Below, one piece after another: positions 24,203 to 34,990 of a stretch of DNA of 64,000 nt. The notes below the pieces were generated by a model. It worked only from the letters and a program-made list of their open reading frames with translations, was not told the DNA's origin and did not search any database. Source of the stretch: Triatoma infestans (Eukaryota > Arthropoda > Insecta > Hemiptera > Reduviidae); assembly GCA_011037195.1 (NCBI GenBank), contig JAAEAF010014509.1, positions 91,549 through 155,548 of the forward strand, read 5' to 3'. The translations under genes were made by a program, and so were the position numbers. How positions within the stretch are numbered: position 1 is the stretch's first letter; each line of letters starts with the position of its first letter.

Positions 24203-25013
24203 ATTTATATAATATTCATTAGAATTAAATATGTTGCCAAAATTTCAAATTAGAAGAAAGCGTTTGCCCGGAAGTGGGTTTTTACTGAAGTTATCTGTGT
24301 TTTCTCTACTTTATCTATAAGAACACCGAAGGATTTCATTAAATTTGTTATACTAACTACGAACACAGAGACCTCTATCACTTTTATTGGCAACTTTTTT
24401 TCCGAGAAAGTTAATTTAAAGTAGTTAACGGTGGTGTGGGGGTGGGGAGTGTATGGATTCCTCAAAATATAAAATTGAAGACAAGCGAACATTTATTAAA
24501 AAAATTAAATATTTGAAGAAAATTTGCCATTTAAATGTGTGTGAAACTGCAGTAAGAGAAAGTTGGGTGAAGTGTTCCATTCCAGGTTTTTTTTTTTTAA
24601 TTTCCAGCCACCTCTGTGAATGGCACTGGATCGAATCCTTCTCAGAAAAGTTGGATAAGAGCCGGAGCTTGACCCAGAATACTATAGAAATGCGGTTCCG
24701 ATTGAGTGCGTGTTGATCTACACGTTTATCAGGCACCAAACTCAAATTTTCCAGATTCAACAAACTCGTTTTTTTTTTTTTGCCAAAATAATCGGAATAT
24801 TCCGGGACATAGAAGGTAAAATATAAATTTATATATTTTTCAGAGAGCTTTTATCGAATAACCGAAGAGATAACTTGGATAACTGTGGATGGAAACATAA
24901 TTTGGCATACATCTTCATAAAATCTCGATAAAGAACGAGGATCGTACCCGATAACGCATTCCTTCTTACAGCCAACAATAGTCCTGGGTTTATAAATACA
25001 GAACGGCGTACAG

Positions 25014-25595
25014 AATCTTGCATTTCTGCCTAATTCTCTTTACTTTCTTTATAGTTCACATTAATTATATTAAAATTGTAAATATTACATTAGAAATATC
25101 TTGTTTTTTTGCATTTCTTTTTATAAAAAATGTTTTATCGCACAATTTGATAATTTATAAAACACCTACGAAAGGTAAATTAGTGAAAAAAATTCTAACT
25201 AGATTTTTGGAATAAATAATTAACTATAAATAATTAGCTAGTCACAGTGTAGAAGTTAAGGTGTGAAATGTGGGTGTTTGTTCCGCCAATCAGAAATTTA
25301 GAATTATCTTGTTGACCAGCCTACATTTCACACCTTCACTTCTACACTGTGATTGGCTAATTATTTATAGCTAATTTTTTCTACGAAAAATCTAGTTTGG
25401 AATTTTTTTACTAATTTTTTTCTTTTTAGGTATTTAATAAATTAACAAATTGTGCAATAAAAACTGTTTATAAAGAAAATTCAAAATTCGAGTTATTTCT
25501 GATATAATATTTACAATTTTATATAATTAAAGTGAGCTATAAAGAAAGAAACTCGCAATTTTCATTCCGTTGTTGAAAGGTAGAAATGCAAGATC
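25014..25595. mobile_element. Foldback/MITE-like element with long diverged inverted arms
   Basis: Left arm 25014 to about 25275, right arm about 25319 to 25595, central spacer about 45 bp. The termini are TCTTGCATTTCT and AGAAATGCAAGA. The best inner match is CACAGTGTAGAAGT against ACTTCTACACTGTG. Arms differ by substitutions and a net offset of about 15 bases, so it is older than the 1,480-bp repeat. It contains no coding capacity. The small frames in it are incidental. Confidence 0.8.
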
Positions 25596-25599
25596 CGCC

Positions 25600-27380
25600 A
25601 TTTTGTAATTGATGGAACAAAATAATAAAAACAACCAAACAAATTCACCAAGGAATTATTAATATTTAGTTAAAAAACTTTTCTTAGATCGGGAGTTTCA
25701 ACTACTCATTATATTAATTTTAGGTAGGTAGCGCATTGCACAAAGTATTGAAAGAGTTCTGCATCGTCCATATTAATCGTAGAAAATTTGTAAAGAGTAA
25801 ATTTCTTATGTAATGTAATCGTTTCGATCGTTTATCGAAAAACTCTCATGTTACAAACAGACCTTTTCCATCCATTTTATCTAGAATTACTGTCAAATGT
25901 TTGTTATCTATCGACATATTTGTGGCGACAGCAACGAAGCGCGGCGAATTTAATTAACAAGGTTATTGCAAAAGAGTGTGGTTTCATAATTAGGGAAAGA
26001 ACGCATAACTAACAAGGTGCAAGGTGAGACCTTGTATATTTACTTTTTACTAGGCAAGGTGCAATGTTCTCTGAGCAAGTTGGATTCAGGATTTTAAGAA
26101 GAGAACCCAAAGTGAATGCAAACCCTAGCCTTGAACGTGAATGTATAGATTTCAGATAATCATCGTAGATCTGAGATAAATACTCTCAGTTTGGACATTA
26201 AAGAATGTGAAGAAGGTTGTGATGATGACAGTTAAAATAATACCAGAATGTAAAATTATTAACCATGACTGTTTAGAGCGGTGCACAATGATGGAATGCT
26301 GGCAAAAAGGAAGCTTCTTACTATAGCTAGCCTGACCATAAGAGTTGGAAAGATAAGTGAAGAGTATTATTGCTTTCTTAGGTCTGTAGACAGAACACTA
26401 AGTGGAGGTCAGTTCATTGGCCTTTGGAAACATGTGCGAGGGGAAAACAACCGCCCCGCCCCCACCCATTCCATTGAAGTGTGTATGGGGAGGGAGGAGC
26501 AGTGTGAGACCTTGACGAGGTGCCGGTGTGCTTGCTAGTAGAACTACTACCTTGATCTACGTTTTGTAAGATAGCTGGTGGGAGGAGAATCATACTACAA
26601 AACTTGAAACACTCAACAACGTGTATTTCCTTTTTGGTCGCACTCATACGCTCTCTCTCTCTCTAACTCACCTTAGTCCATCCCCACCAACCCTATCATA
26701 ACACACATACTCAACCAAGTACACAATAATCGTGGGGTAGCCCCCACCCCACCCTGCCACTGTAGTCATTTCGTAAAGTATTGGAAAAAGTCAAGGCTAT
26801 GAGTGCTTCCATTGTCACGGTCAAGCTGTACCTCCACAAAAAGCTTGTGTATACAAGCGTCTCTCTCATAATATTTTGTAACGTCAGTCTTCTTGTACGG
26901 CAATCTGATCGTGTCATATTTTTCAACAGCGTTTCCATCAAGGACTGTATATGCTGAAGTTCACATTTGACATTCTGTATGGTCATTATCAGGGTATCCG
27001 ACTTGAAAGATTTGGGAAGAAAATCTATTGACTAGATAAAAGTATACAATTTATTGGAAGGGTTTTTCAATATTTCAAATTTTCTAAGAATGCAACAATT
27101 TCACTAAACATTCAAGGCACACTACTGTTATTAAATGCATTGTTCTACCTCTCACACCCTCTCGTGTGTGAGTATGGTGTGTAAATAAAAAGTAAACTAA
27201 TGCCAATTTTTTAGGCGGACTTAATAACGTATATCAAATTTCTATAGCGCTGACATAATAATATTCATTTAAATAAGAGAAAGTAATAAAAAAATGGGAG
27301 ATCAAAAGAAGGCTAATGATTACGTCTCACATAAATATATTTGGAAGTGAGTATAATTATATATATACTATATGGCTATC
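25600..27380. other. No gene seen
   Basis: Mixed-composition DNA with a CT run near 26651-26662. The frames at 26281-26538, 26414-26647 and 26711-26986 overlap on opposite strands and show no domain. Confidence 0.5.
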
Positions 27381-28137
27381 ACAGCAGAGTGCACATTTCT
27401 GCAGCAAAATTACAAAAACGAAAAATCTCAGTAAATTCAAAAGCGATATTTCGTTTAGATATTTCTGGAAGATCCGATTTCGTTTAGATATTTCTGGAAG
27501 ATCCGATTTCGTTTAGATATTTCTGGAAGATCCGATTTCGTTTAGATATTTCTGGAAGATCCGATTTCGTTTAGATATTTTCTGGAAGTCCGATTTCGTT
27601 TAGATATTTCTGGAAGATCCGATTTCGTTTAGATATTTCTGGAAGACCCGATTTCGTTTAGATATTTCTGGAAGATCCGATTTAGTTTCAGATCACATCC
27701 TTTTACCAGAAATAAACTTTTACTGGATGGATTCTTTAGTTTTGGAGCCTTTTTTTCTTTCTCCAAATCGGCTCCAACGATTTCCTTAAAACTTTGAAAA
27801 GGTCCCTAACACTGCTATATAGAATTTTTTTTTCGTTAGGAGGAACTTGATTTTTAGAGGGTGGGGGTGGCGTAGGAATATTATTCTCTAATGTGCCAGT
27901 TTAGTACATTAGATTGTTCCATCATCTATATAATTTCAATGAGAATTAAATGAATTGCAAAAACTCCATTTTAAACAAAGTAGCACTTCCAGTTCAAACC
28001 GAATATCTTCAAAAATAGAATTATGTAACTCACTTAATTCTAATTAAAATGATACCTACATAGATGATTCTATAATAAGGTTTCTCCTAGAAAATTGATG
28101 CGAGGGGGTTGTTACAACATTAAGCTTTCCTCTAGAG
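27380..28137 (-). repeat. R-family copy containing the 29-bp array
   Basis: After the tandem array the R order continues: ATCGGCTCCAACGATTTCCT, GGGTGGGGGTGGCGTAGG, TTCCATCATCTATATAAT and CACTTCCAGTTCAAACC. The copy ends near 28137, where unrelated sequence beginning GCAGTGGTCGACAACC starts. Confidence 0.75.
27444..27681. repeat. Tandem array, 29-bp unit, 8 copies
   Basis: Unit GATTTCGTTTAGATATTT plus CTGGAAGATCC. CTGGAA falls at 27465, 27494, 27523, 27552, 27582, 27610, 27639 and 27668. Copies are nearly identical, with one 1-base insertion and compensating loss near 27575-27590. The unit resembles the TTCCGTTTAGATATC stretch of the R family and lies inside an R copy, so it looks like a local amplification of R sequence. 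There are no spacers. Confidence 0.97.
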
Positions 28138-28139
28138 CA

Positions 28140-29837
28140 GTGGTCGACAACCTCTTTTTTTTAATCCGTTTCAAATTTTACAAATTGTACAAACAGCATT
28201 GCGTTCGTCATTCAACTCACTAAAAAAAAAAAAATACTTGAATCAAAAGCACAAAGTAATCACACACAAATTACCACAAAAAGTGGGGGGGACCAAGAAG
28301 TAGAAAATAAATTTTTTATAAAAATAAAGAACATCAATGCAATAAAGTTTTTCGAAATTTCGTCTATTTCTTATTGCTATATTGGATTCTTTAAATATTG
28401 CGTGCCAACTTCTGAGGTCATTAGCGCCCCTCAGTTGGTTTTCTCCTTCGAATTGTCCGCACAAGCGGAGCATTGCAAATATTCAAATAATATCCAAATC
28501 AATGCCTTGCCCAGCAGGCATGGAGGAGCCAATGTTCAATATTATTAGTACGTCGGCCTATTTTCTTTTTAATATAATGAAAAATAAATATAAAATATAA
28601 TTAGAAAGAGAATATAAATAAAAATAAAACAACTGTGACTTGAAAAAAAAAATTATTGGTTGATAATTTGATATTTGAATAATTGGATGATACAAACGCA
28701 AAATTCCGTATTCTTATGACCTTAATTTGATTACTTAAATGATTGAAAACAAATTAATAATTATTTATCGCATTTACTTTTCAATTCCTAAATAATTTAT
28801 TGCAATTAAATTTTAGTGCGCAATACACTCGACTTTAATATTGTTTCGTGATTTATACTACAATTAAAAAAATTCAACTTTAAGACGAACGTTAAAGTGA
28901 ACATGAAAAGTGAAAAAGTGACCCAGGAAACAATATAGGATTTGTAGTTTTTAAAACACCACTAGATTTTTGTTTATCTCCTTCTACAATGTTTTAGTTT
29001 GGTCACTATATTTACTGGAATTCAAGTTACTAATACTTCGGCCTATGTAACAATGCACCATGGTTAAAAGAATATCCAGCCAGCAATTGTACCAACAAGA
29101 AAAGGTACCAACACCAAGGCCCAATAGTATTGGCTAAGAGATGAGAAGGTACATCGCAACCCAATAGTATTGGCTAAAATGAGAAGGTACCAATACCAAG
29201 GCTCAATACTATCAAAATGGAGAGGAGAGACAAAAGATGAAAAGGCAGTGATGAAGAAAACAATACACTCCTGTGATCTCAGTTCCACCATTTACCACTA
29301 ACTACAACTTCTACAAATATCCAATTTTCTTTTATATTTAAATTTTAACGTAGTTTAGCTAATTTGGAATTTAGATTAGATTTTTTAAAAAGGGCTGTTT
29401 TAGGAGGAAGAGGACAGTGGGAAAGCTCACCCACTCCCAACATCCCTTTTTAAAACACAAAATGCCAGACCATCACCCAACGTTACAAAGACATCACCCA
29501 ACGTGCTGGGTATGTGTGTGTGTAAGTCCTCACATCTGTCACTAATAGATAAACATTGGCTACTTGAAAGGGTTAGTGTAGAAATGGGTTTCAGTTGGCC
29601 GCCACCCTCTCCTCTTCTACTACTACTATCACCTATAACCTTCCTTCATCCCCTAAAAGAAGCTTTAATTGAAAATCCAACTTTGGTGAAAACATTTATA
29701 TATTGAAGCGCATCGGGAATTACAGGAGCTTTCTAATGAAAATAAAAATACATTTAAATTCTTCTCTTTCTCTTTTAAGCCCATATTGTTGCAACTAGGA
29801 CAATAACCTTCATATGTTTTAAACAAAAATATGGCCC
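28140..29837. other. No gene seen
   Basis: Begins with GCAGTGGTCGACAACC, a hAT-like terminal word with no matching partner found. Contains the 40-bp tandem repeat at 29100. The remaining sequence is AT-rich. Confidence 0.5.
29100..29216. repeat. Imperfect 40-bp tandem repeat, about 2.6 copies
   Basis: CCAATAGTATTGGCTAA recurs at 29121 and 29161, and AAGGTACCAA/ATACCAAGG words recur around it. The unit contains the small palindrome CCAATAGTATTGG. Confidence 0.8.
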
Positions 29838-31317
29838 GAAGTATTCACAAACAGTGTTTCCCCACTTCAGTATCTCCAAATTATAATCGGAAAATTTTCT
29901 TCGAATTGAGAATTTATAGACCGGAAACTTGTGAGATGGAACACGATCACATAACTAAGTATAATATAATATTGGAACTTGCCAGAGATTTTTAGTATTT
30001 AACATACAGTGTTGATGGACATGCACACACAAACAAACAACCACTCAGACCTAAACCATTCTAGAATTCAGAGCACTCCGAGAAATGTACTTCCGTTGAA
30101 AACAAACTCTTTTTCTTTTTTAATCTTTATTTATGCTACAATCAGAGCGACAGCGCTATAAGTAAAATTATTAGAAAGAACATAAATACATAATGTGTCA
30201 AGAGGTACCCAATGCTAACACACCAAAACTACACAAAAATACTATTCACTCTCTTCACTTGAGAGGAGATCTGGAGGCCATTGTCTTTTAATACGTCTTA
30301 TGTTTTAGGAGGGAACGAACGATCGAATTTATCACATATCTTTGCTGAAGACAAACTTGAATTCACAATTTCATGTGGCCCCCAATAAATCTTCTTAAAA
30401 CAGTATGAGAAAAGAAAAACATTAATTAATGACCAATATTGTACAACCTAAAAAACAATACCATAGATTCATCAGGTGAACGGACGGGTATAGAGTTGTG
30501 CATAAAAATTTCCAATAGTTCTAAAAATCAAAGCTAAGCTTGGGGGTACATCTTATCGTGGAAGCGACGGTTAGCAAGGAGGAATGCTTGCCCATTAGAA
30601 CAGTGTAAACATTCAGATGTAAACATGTTTACGATTTATTTTCAACAGTTTTCTATATTGATAAATAAGTAGTAATTGTAATAAAGGTAAAATAAAAATG
30701 TGTTTGAAATAAATACATAAAAAGTATATAGCCAAAATGTTTCAGATAAGAAAATTGGCAATTGCACTTTTACAATACTATTTATTTTAACTAATTATAT
30801 AATATATAATCCATGTAACAATTATTCAAATGTCATCATCATTGTAATGCCATCTCAGCGTATGATCGAAGAAGAATTTATAAAAAAGTTTTCAACACTT
30901 GATGCAAATTCTCTGAATGCACCATTTAGAAGGAAACCAAAATTGTATAGCAATTATCTTGCAGAATGTATGGCTGGTACATTCTTCATATTAGAATACT
31001 TATTCTATTTACACAGGCCACTTAACATGAGCGAAGATGCTGAAACTTCATAGCAACGATCGAAATCTAAGATACCGGACTAAATATCTTACGTTTCTTA
31101 TATCCTGTTATAAATGAAAACAAAATACGAAAAAACTTTTTTAGTGTGTGTTTTTGGGGGGGCGTATATATCTAAAACAGGAAATATTCACAGCTGACTC
31201 AAACTTATATATACCGAATAGGAGAACAATCATCAAGCATCACACACAGAAATTTTACTGACAAAATTCCGTCAGCCGGAAGTTCAACTTTACTGTTGAC
31301 TAGTGAGTAGTGTTTTC
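29838..31317. repeat. Left arm of a 1,480-bp inverted repeat
   Basis: Every base pairs with position 66289 minus itself in the right arm (34972-36451), with no net indel over 1,480 bp. All segments I compared were identical except one base near the inner edge (31307 G against A on the other arm). The outer edge starts GAAGTATTCAC and the inner edge ends in an R-family segment (GCCGGAAGTTC...GTGTTTTC). Contents include a 68-codon frame (30847-31053) and R-like pieces. Confidence 0.95.
30847..31053 (+). CDS. 68-codon open frame in the inverted-repeat arm, no recognised function
   Basis: Starts MPSQRMIEEEF and ends MSEDAETS. It has a mixed composition, one hydrophobic stretch (FILEYLFYL) and no signal peptide or known motif. 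An identical copy lies at 35236-35442 on the other strand because the repeat is perfect there. Length and composition are compatible with chance, and I have no evidence of expression. Confidence 0.2.
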   Translation: MPSQRMIEEEFIKKFSTLDANSLNAPFRRKPKLYSNYLAECMAGTFFILEYLFYLHRPLNMSEDAETS

Positions 31318-31770
31318 AGTTTTAGAGGATATTTTTGAAAAAAGGCTACAATGATTTCCTTAAAATTTCTAATAATAACTACATAATATTAATCATAATT
31401 AAATATTTTGCCAAAACTCCAAATGTGAAAAAAATCGCTTGACCGGAAGTGGTTTTTACAATTTTTCAAAGTTTTTTTCGATTTTCTGCGATTTTACCAA
31501 TGAAAACATGGACAGGTTTCATTAATGCTACATGCAGGGATCATCACTTTTGTCTGAAACTTTTTCCAAGAAAGTAGGGGGGAGGTTTGCAAGGTTGTGC
31601 TTTGCTCAATAACAGTCGCCTCCCATTCACGTAAATTGAAAGCAACTGACCATCTAGTAAGAATTATAATGTGAAGCGATTTAGTCAATTATTTATAGCT
31701 ATGTAAATTGCAGTAGGAGAAAGTCGTGAGAAAGGTGTAAGTGTTACACACCAAATATCTTTTTCCGTAG
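31160..31770 (-). repeat. R-family copy spanning the inner edge of the inverted repeat
   Basis: Contains GTCAGCCGGAAGTTCAAC, then TGACCGGAAGTGGTTTTTAC, and ends GTAAATTGCAGTAGGAGAAA plus GTGTTACACACCA. The inverted-repeat arm stops at 31317 inside this copy, but the R sequence carries on into the spacer. Confidence 0.75.
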
Positions 31771-31918
31771 AGAAGAAATTAATCAAGAAAATCGAAATGC
31801 TGAAGTAAAGAAATGATTGAAATTTGATGACGTAATTGTTGAGCCAACAATTATTTTTAGGCAAATTATAATAGGGCAAAAAATAGAATTTACGACACAG
31901 CCTCCTTCTTCTATAAAC

Positions 31919-31982
31919 TGACACACACACACACCCACACACACAACACACACACACACACACACACACACACGCGCGCGCG
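31919..31982. repeat. (CA)n microsatellite with (CG)n end
   Basis: CA dinucleotides with a few C insertions, ending CGCGCGCGCG. The two cysteine/valine-rich minus-strand frames here are translations of this run and are not genes. Confidence 0.95.
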
Positions 31983-32470
31983 GGTGGGAAGAGTATTGGC
32001 ATACATTCAAACTAAACTAGAAGTTTTGCATTAATTCTGCTATTAAATAATTTAAAAATTATATAAAATTTGTTTGATCAAAAAATCTATAAAATATTAT
32101 ACTATAATAAAATCATGTATAAAATGAGCCATGGCCAACAGCGCCATCTTACACATGTTACTTTTTATGTAATACAAGCTGTACATTATGTTTAATGTCT
32201 TATATGTAGGTAGAGTGAGAGTGAGAGGGTGGGTGAGAGATCAGCTTTAAAAGAAAATAGTTGAAGAGATTTTTAAAAGAAGAAGTGCAGTTTGTAACAT
32301 GATCATATTGCACGTGCAAATCGATCATAACACCAACCAATATAGTAATTTACTTGATATAAACTATATTCATGACGTATGTATGTTTCGGTTTTGACGA
32401 ATTAATACTGAATTAATGCAGAGGTTCGTTTGTGGTTTCTGATCTAAATATACTACAAATTTAGGCCAAC

Positions 32471-32504
32471 GACGTTTCGATGTATATTATATATCCATCA
32501 TCAG
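32471..32504 (-). ncRNA. Hammerhead-like core
   Basis: The minus strand reads CTGATGA, an AT-rich imperfect hairpin and GAAACGTC, with consensus core residues and a UC site. Stem I pairing is poor beyond the first pair, and stem II has bulges. Weaker than the 22150 copy. Confidence 0.35.
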
Positions 32505-32579
32505 GAATTATTGTACGTAAAACACATCTTCAGTAATCGTGTTCATGATAGGTTATTATTTATTAAAGTACAATAATCC

Positions 32580-32612
32580 CTGATGATGATTATTAATATA
32601 AATAGAAACGTT
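32580..32612 (+). ncRNA. Hammerhead-like core
   Basis: The plus strand reads CTGATGA, an AT-rich hairpin and GAAACGTT. Stem I has only two G-C pairs. It is the partner arm of 32471-32504. Confidence 0.35.
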
Positions 32613-33094
32613 GGCGTAAGTGTGTAGTTTATTTAGAGCAGACTCCTCAAACAAATCTGCACATGTATTTTCATTATAAATATTTACTATGTAACCTACT
32701 GTATTACTCAAACATCATCAGTTGGCGAGAAAATATTACTCAATATTTCGCTGCTATTCAATTGGATTTCTTCTTAACCGTTCCAACCCCCAAATAAAAC
32801 TTTTGGCATGAAACAGTCATGACATTTCTCTTATTGAAATTTTGATTGATAAATATTTTGTTTTTCAATACGCATATTTTACTAAACACTGTTTCTTTGA
32901 TTCCCACCATAACAGAACTGCTTGATTCTTTAAGTCTCAGCTTCATCAAAACTATTCTAAAACCCGTTTTATTGGGGTTAACATATTTAATACAAATATC
33001 TGGTTCATAAGCCGGTAATAATGTTTATGCATTATATTTTAGGAATAAATCTTTACGAGGGTTGTTGTAATAATAATACTTTAGAGGGAAGTCT

Positions 33095-33292
33095 AAGACC
33101 TAGGTCAGATGTAGCGACTCATGTCGCGCGACACAGTCATTCTAATATTTCTGTTACACGAAGTCGCGCCACTCGCCAAGTCACGCGCCACAGTCGTTAC
33201 TCCGCGACTCGGGGAGCCACAAGCCGCACAATCAACAAGTACACTTATTACGATGCAGTCACACGGACAGCCGTGTAGCGGCGACTTGTTAT
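33095..33292. repeat. Cluster of GTCGC/GCGAC palindromic words
   Basis: GC-rich block in AT-rich DNA with CATGTCGCGCGACA, AAGTCGCGCCACTCGCC, AGTCACGCGCCACAGTCG and GCGGCGACTTG. The alternation of GTCGC in both orientations suggests a small transposon or MITE with dispersed terminal-like motifs. The three overlapping open frames here (33021-33426) are probably consequences of its composition. Confidence 0.5.
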
Positions 33293-34229
33293 TATGGACC
33301 TGGAAAAAACTGACATTGAAAATTTTAGTTTTGAAATACATTTTCTTTAAATTTTACAATAACATAAATATCAAGGTTCCGAGTTACATATTGGAAATAT
33401 TTAATCCATGGGAGTACATCAGATGATTACATGTAATCCAGACGACTATAAAATACGCTAGTAAAACTGAATAAACCCTAGGAACATATTTCTCAAAGCA
33501 CAAATATGAAAGCTGTATTGTTCAGTATTGGCGAAAATTTATATTTCTGAAATATAAATATGGAGATTCGTCCCAAATATACGAAGATTTACCCATTCGC
33601 AATTTTTCCTCGTACAGCTTTAAAAGAATGTCCAAATGGTCTATCTATCTATAGCCTAAAGATAAATTTATAGTGAGTTGTGTCTCACGTTAGCATGTAT
33701 ACGTCATACACCGTCAGCCATTTTTTATTTTTTTTTTCTCTTCACGATTGGAATACTAATGAATTCTGAAACCTATGCCATCTTAATTTAGTAAGAAACA
33801 AATATCCACAGCAAAGATGCAATTCAACAACTTATCCAATAAACAATAAAATGAAAAATTCTGGTTACTTTCTCTTTTTGCAGGGAAATGTAATGATGAA
33901 AAAAAAATGAGAAAATTTGTTTCAAACTTGGAATTTCGATTGGAAGTACACCTGTCCCAACATACAACATTGGTAGTAAATTACCAATACGGCACATAGT
34001 AAAGGATTGTGATTATACTGCAATTCTAGAAGACAATGACTAGAATAAATCCAATTAACATATAGACGTCAGAACATCATAGATCAGCTAACTTCATAGA
34101 TTCCCTCCCCTCCCCCGTCCCAACCCTCTGAAATCCATGTTTCAAACAGAAGTGATAAGTTTGTATCCGTATAATTAAAATCCAAATTTAAAAGAAATCG
34201 TTGACGAAGATTCCAAAAAGAAGGTCGAG

Positions 34230-34990
34230 AAAATACCAAAAATTCAGAAAGCAACTCTGTAAAAAATCACTCTTTTATTTTGTTCTTAAGCCCTGGAAAA
34301 ATAATTCAAATAAATTAGACAGTGCATCAAGTTTAAAGAAAACTGTTCGGAAAACTACTCAGCTGCACTTCCGGATGATGAATTTTTGCTGAAACCTTCG
34401 TAACAGACGCTGTGTGATATCTAAACGGAATATCATGTTTTAAATTTTCAATCTAATGTAATCTAATCTAGAACTTGGAGCCGCCATAGGGAAGTTCAGC
34501 ACTTAGGCCACCATTGTGCTCTCCGCGAAACAATTCACTCATTAAGAACCGCCAGCCAGGGCTGAGGCAAGTGAAATTTCTGATCCTGAATTCGGCACTA
34601 AATTTCAGAAATAGTCCGCAAGCATAATGTTCGCACTCTACAAGAAGATGAAACGGTGTCTCATCCCTCTGGCTACATTTCCTACAGAGTGGATTCGCAG
34701 AAAAATCCATATTACGTAGGTACTACTTCCTTAAGAGGCAATGCCCTATAACTAGGGCAGTGATTCTCCATAGCAAGTTTAAACTTCTTGGATATTTTAT
34801 TTTTGAGATATTTAGACACCCACACGCGCGCGCACGTGCGCGAGAGAGAGCCCATTCGCTAAAACACTTCTTTTTTTCATCCACGGAGGCCTCAAAATAT
34901 GTATTTCCAGTGCATTGATCATTTCCAAAAATTTGATACGATCGTAAGTACTATTCAAATAGTCAACAAACGAAAACACTATTCACTAGT
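34230..34990 (+). repeat. R-family copy interrupted by the jockey-type relic
   Basis: The left part has GCACTTCCGGATGATGAATT and TATCTAAACGGAATATCATG. The right part has a GC/GA-rich run near 34805-34850 and then CTCAAAATATGTATTTCC. The relic at 34468-34800 lies between them. Confidence 0.7.
34468..34800 (-). pseudogene. Jockey-type retroelement relic: C-terminal Cys/His domain
   Basis: The minus-strand frame contains NPLCRKCSQRDETPFHLLVE followed by CEHY. This is the CxxC...H....C zinc-binding box found after RNase H in jockey/R1-like ORF2 proteins. Just upstream, in another frame, ENHCPSYRALPLKEV matches the TGHC segment that precedes it. Two frames are needed, so the copy is broken. It sits between two pieces of an R repeat in the same orientation (34230-34445 and 34740-34990), which suggests insertion into that repeat. 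Confidence 0.65.

Larger units (their letters stand above)
22790..24610 (-). repeat. R-family copy interrupted by the hAT element
   Basis: The first part (22790-23268) has TCAACCGGAAGTACCATTTC and GTTATTTTAGTTTATTACAC. The second (24203-24610) resumes with ATTCATTAGAATTAAATATG and ends AGAGAAAGTTGGGTGAAGTG. The 934-bp hAT derivative lies exactly between them. Confidence 0.8.
32467..32622. repeat. Inverted pair of hammerhead-like arms
   Basis: Two opposed arms of roughly 50 bp (32467-32518 and 32570-32622). They share GTACAATAAT, CTGATGATG and GAAACGT(T/C)G words read inward on opposite strands. This is a small foldback unit distinct in sequence from the 8885/22077 family. Confidence 0.6.

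Noticed and set aside
27444..27681. CRISPR-like array of 29-bp repeats
   Set aside because: The repeats are back to back with no spacers, and the window is animal DNA.
28137..28160. hAT-like terminus GCAGTGGTCGACAACC
   Set aside because: No inverted partner or 8-bp duplication was found downstream.
31685..32010. Cys/Val-rich minus-strand frames
   Set aside because: They translate the (CA)n/(CG)n microsatellite.
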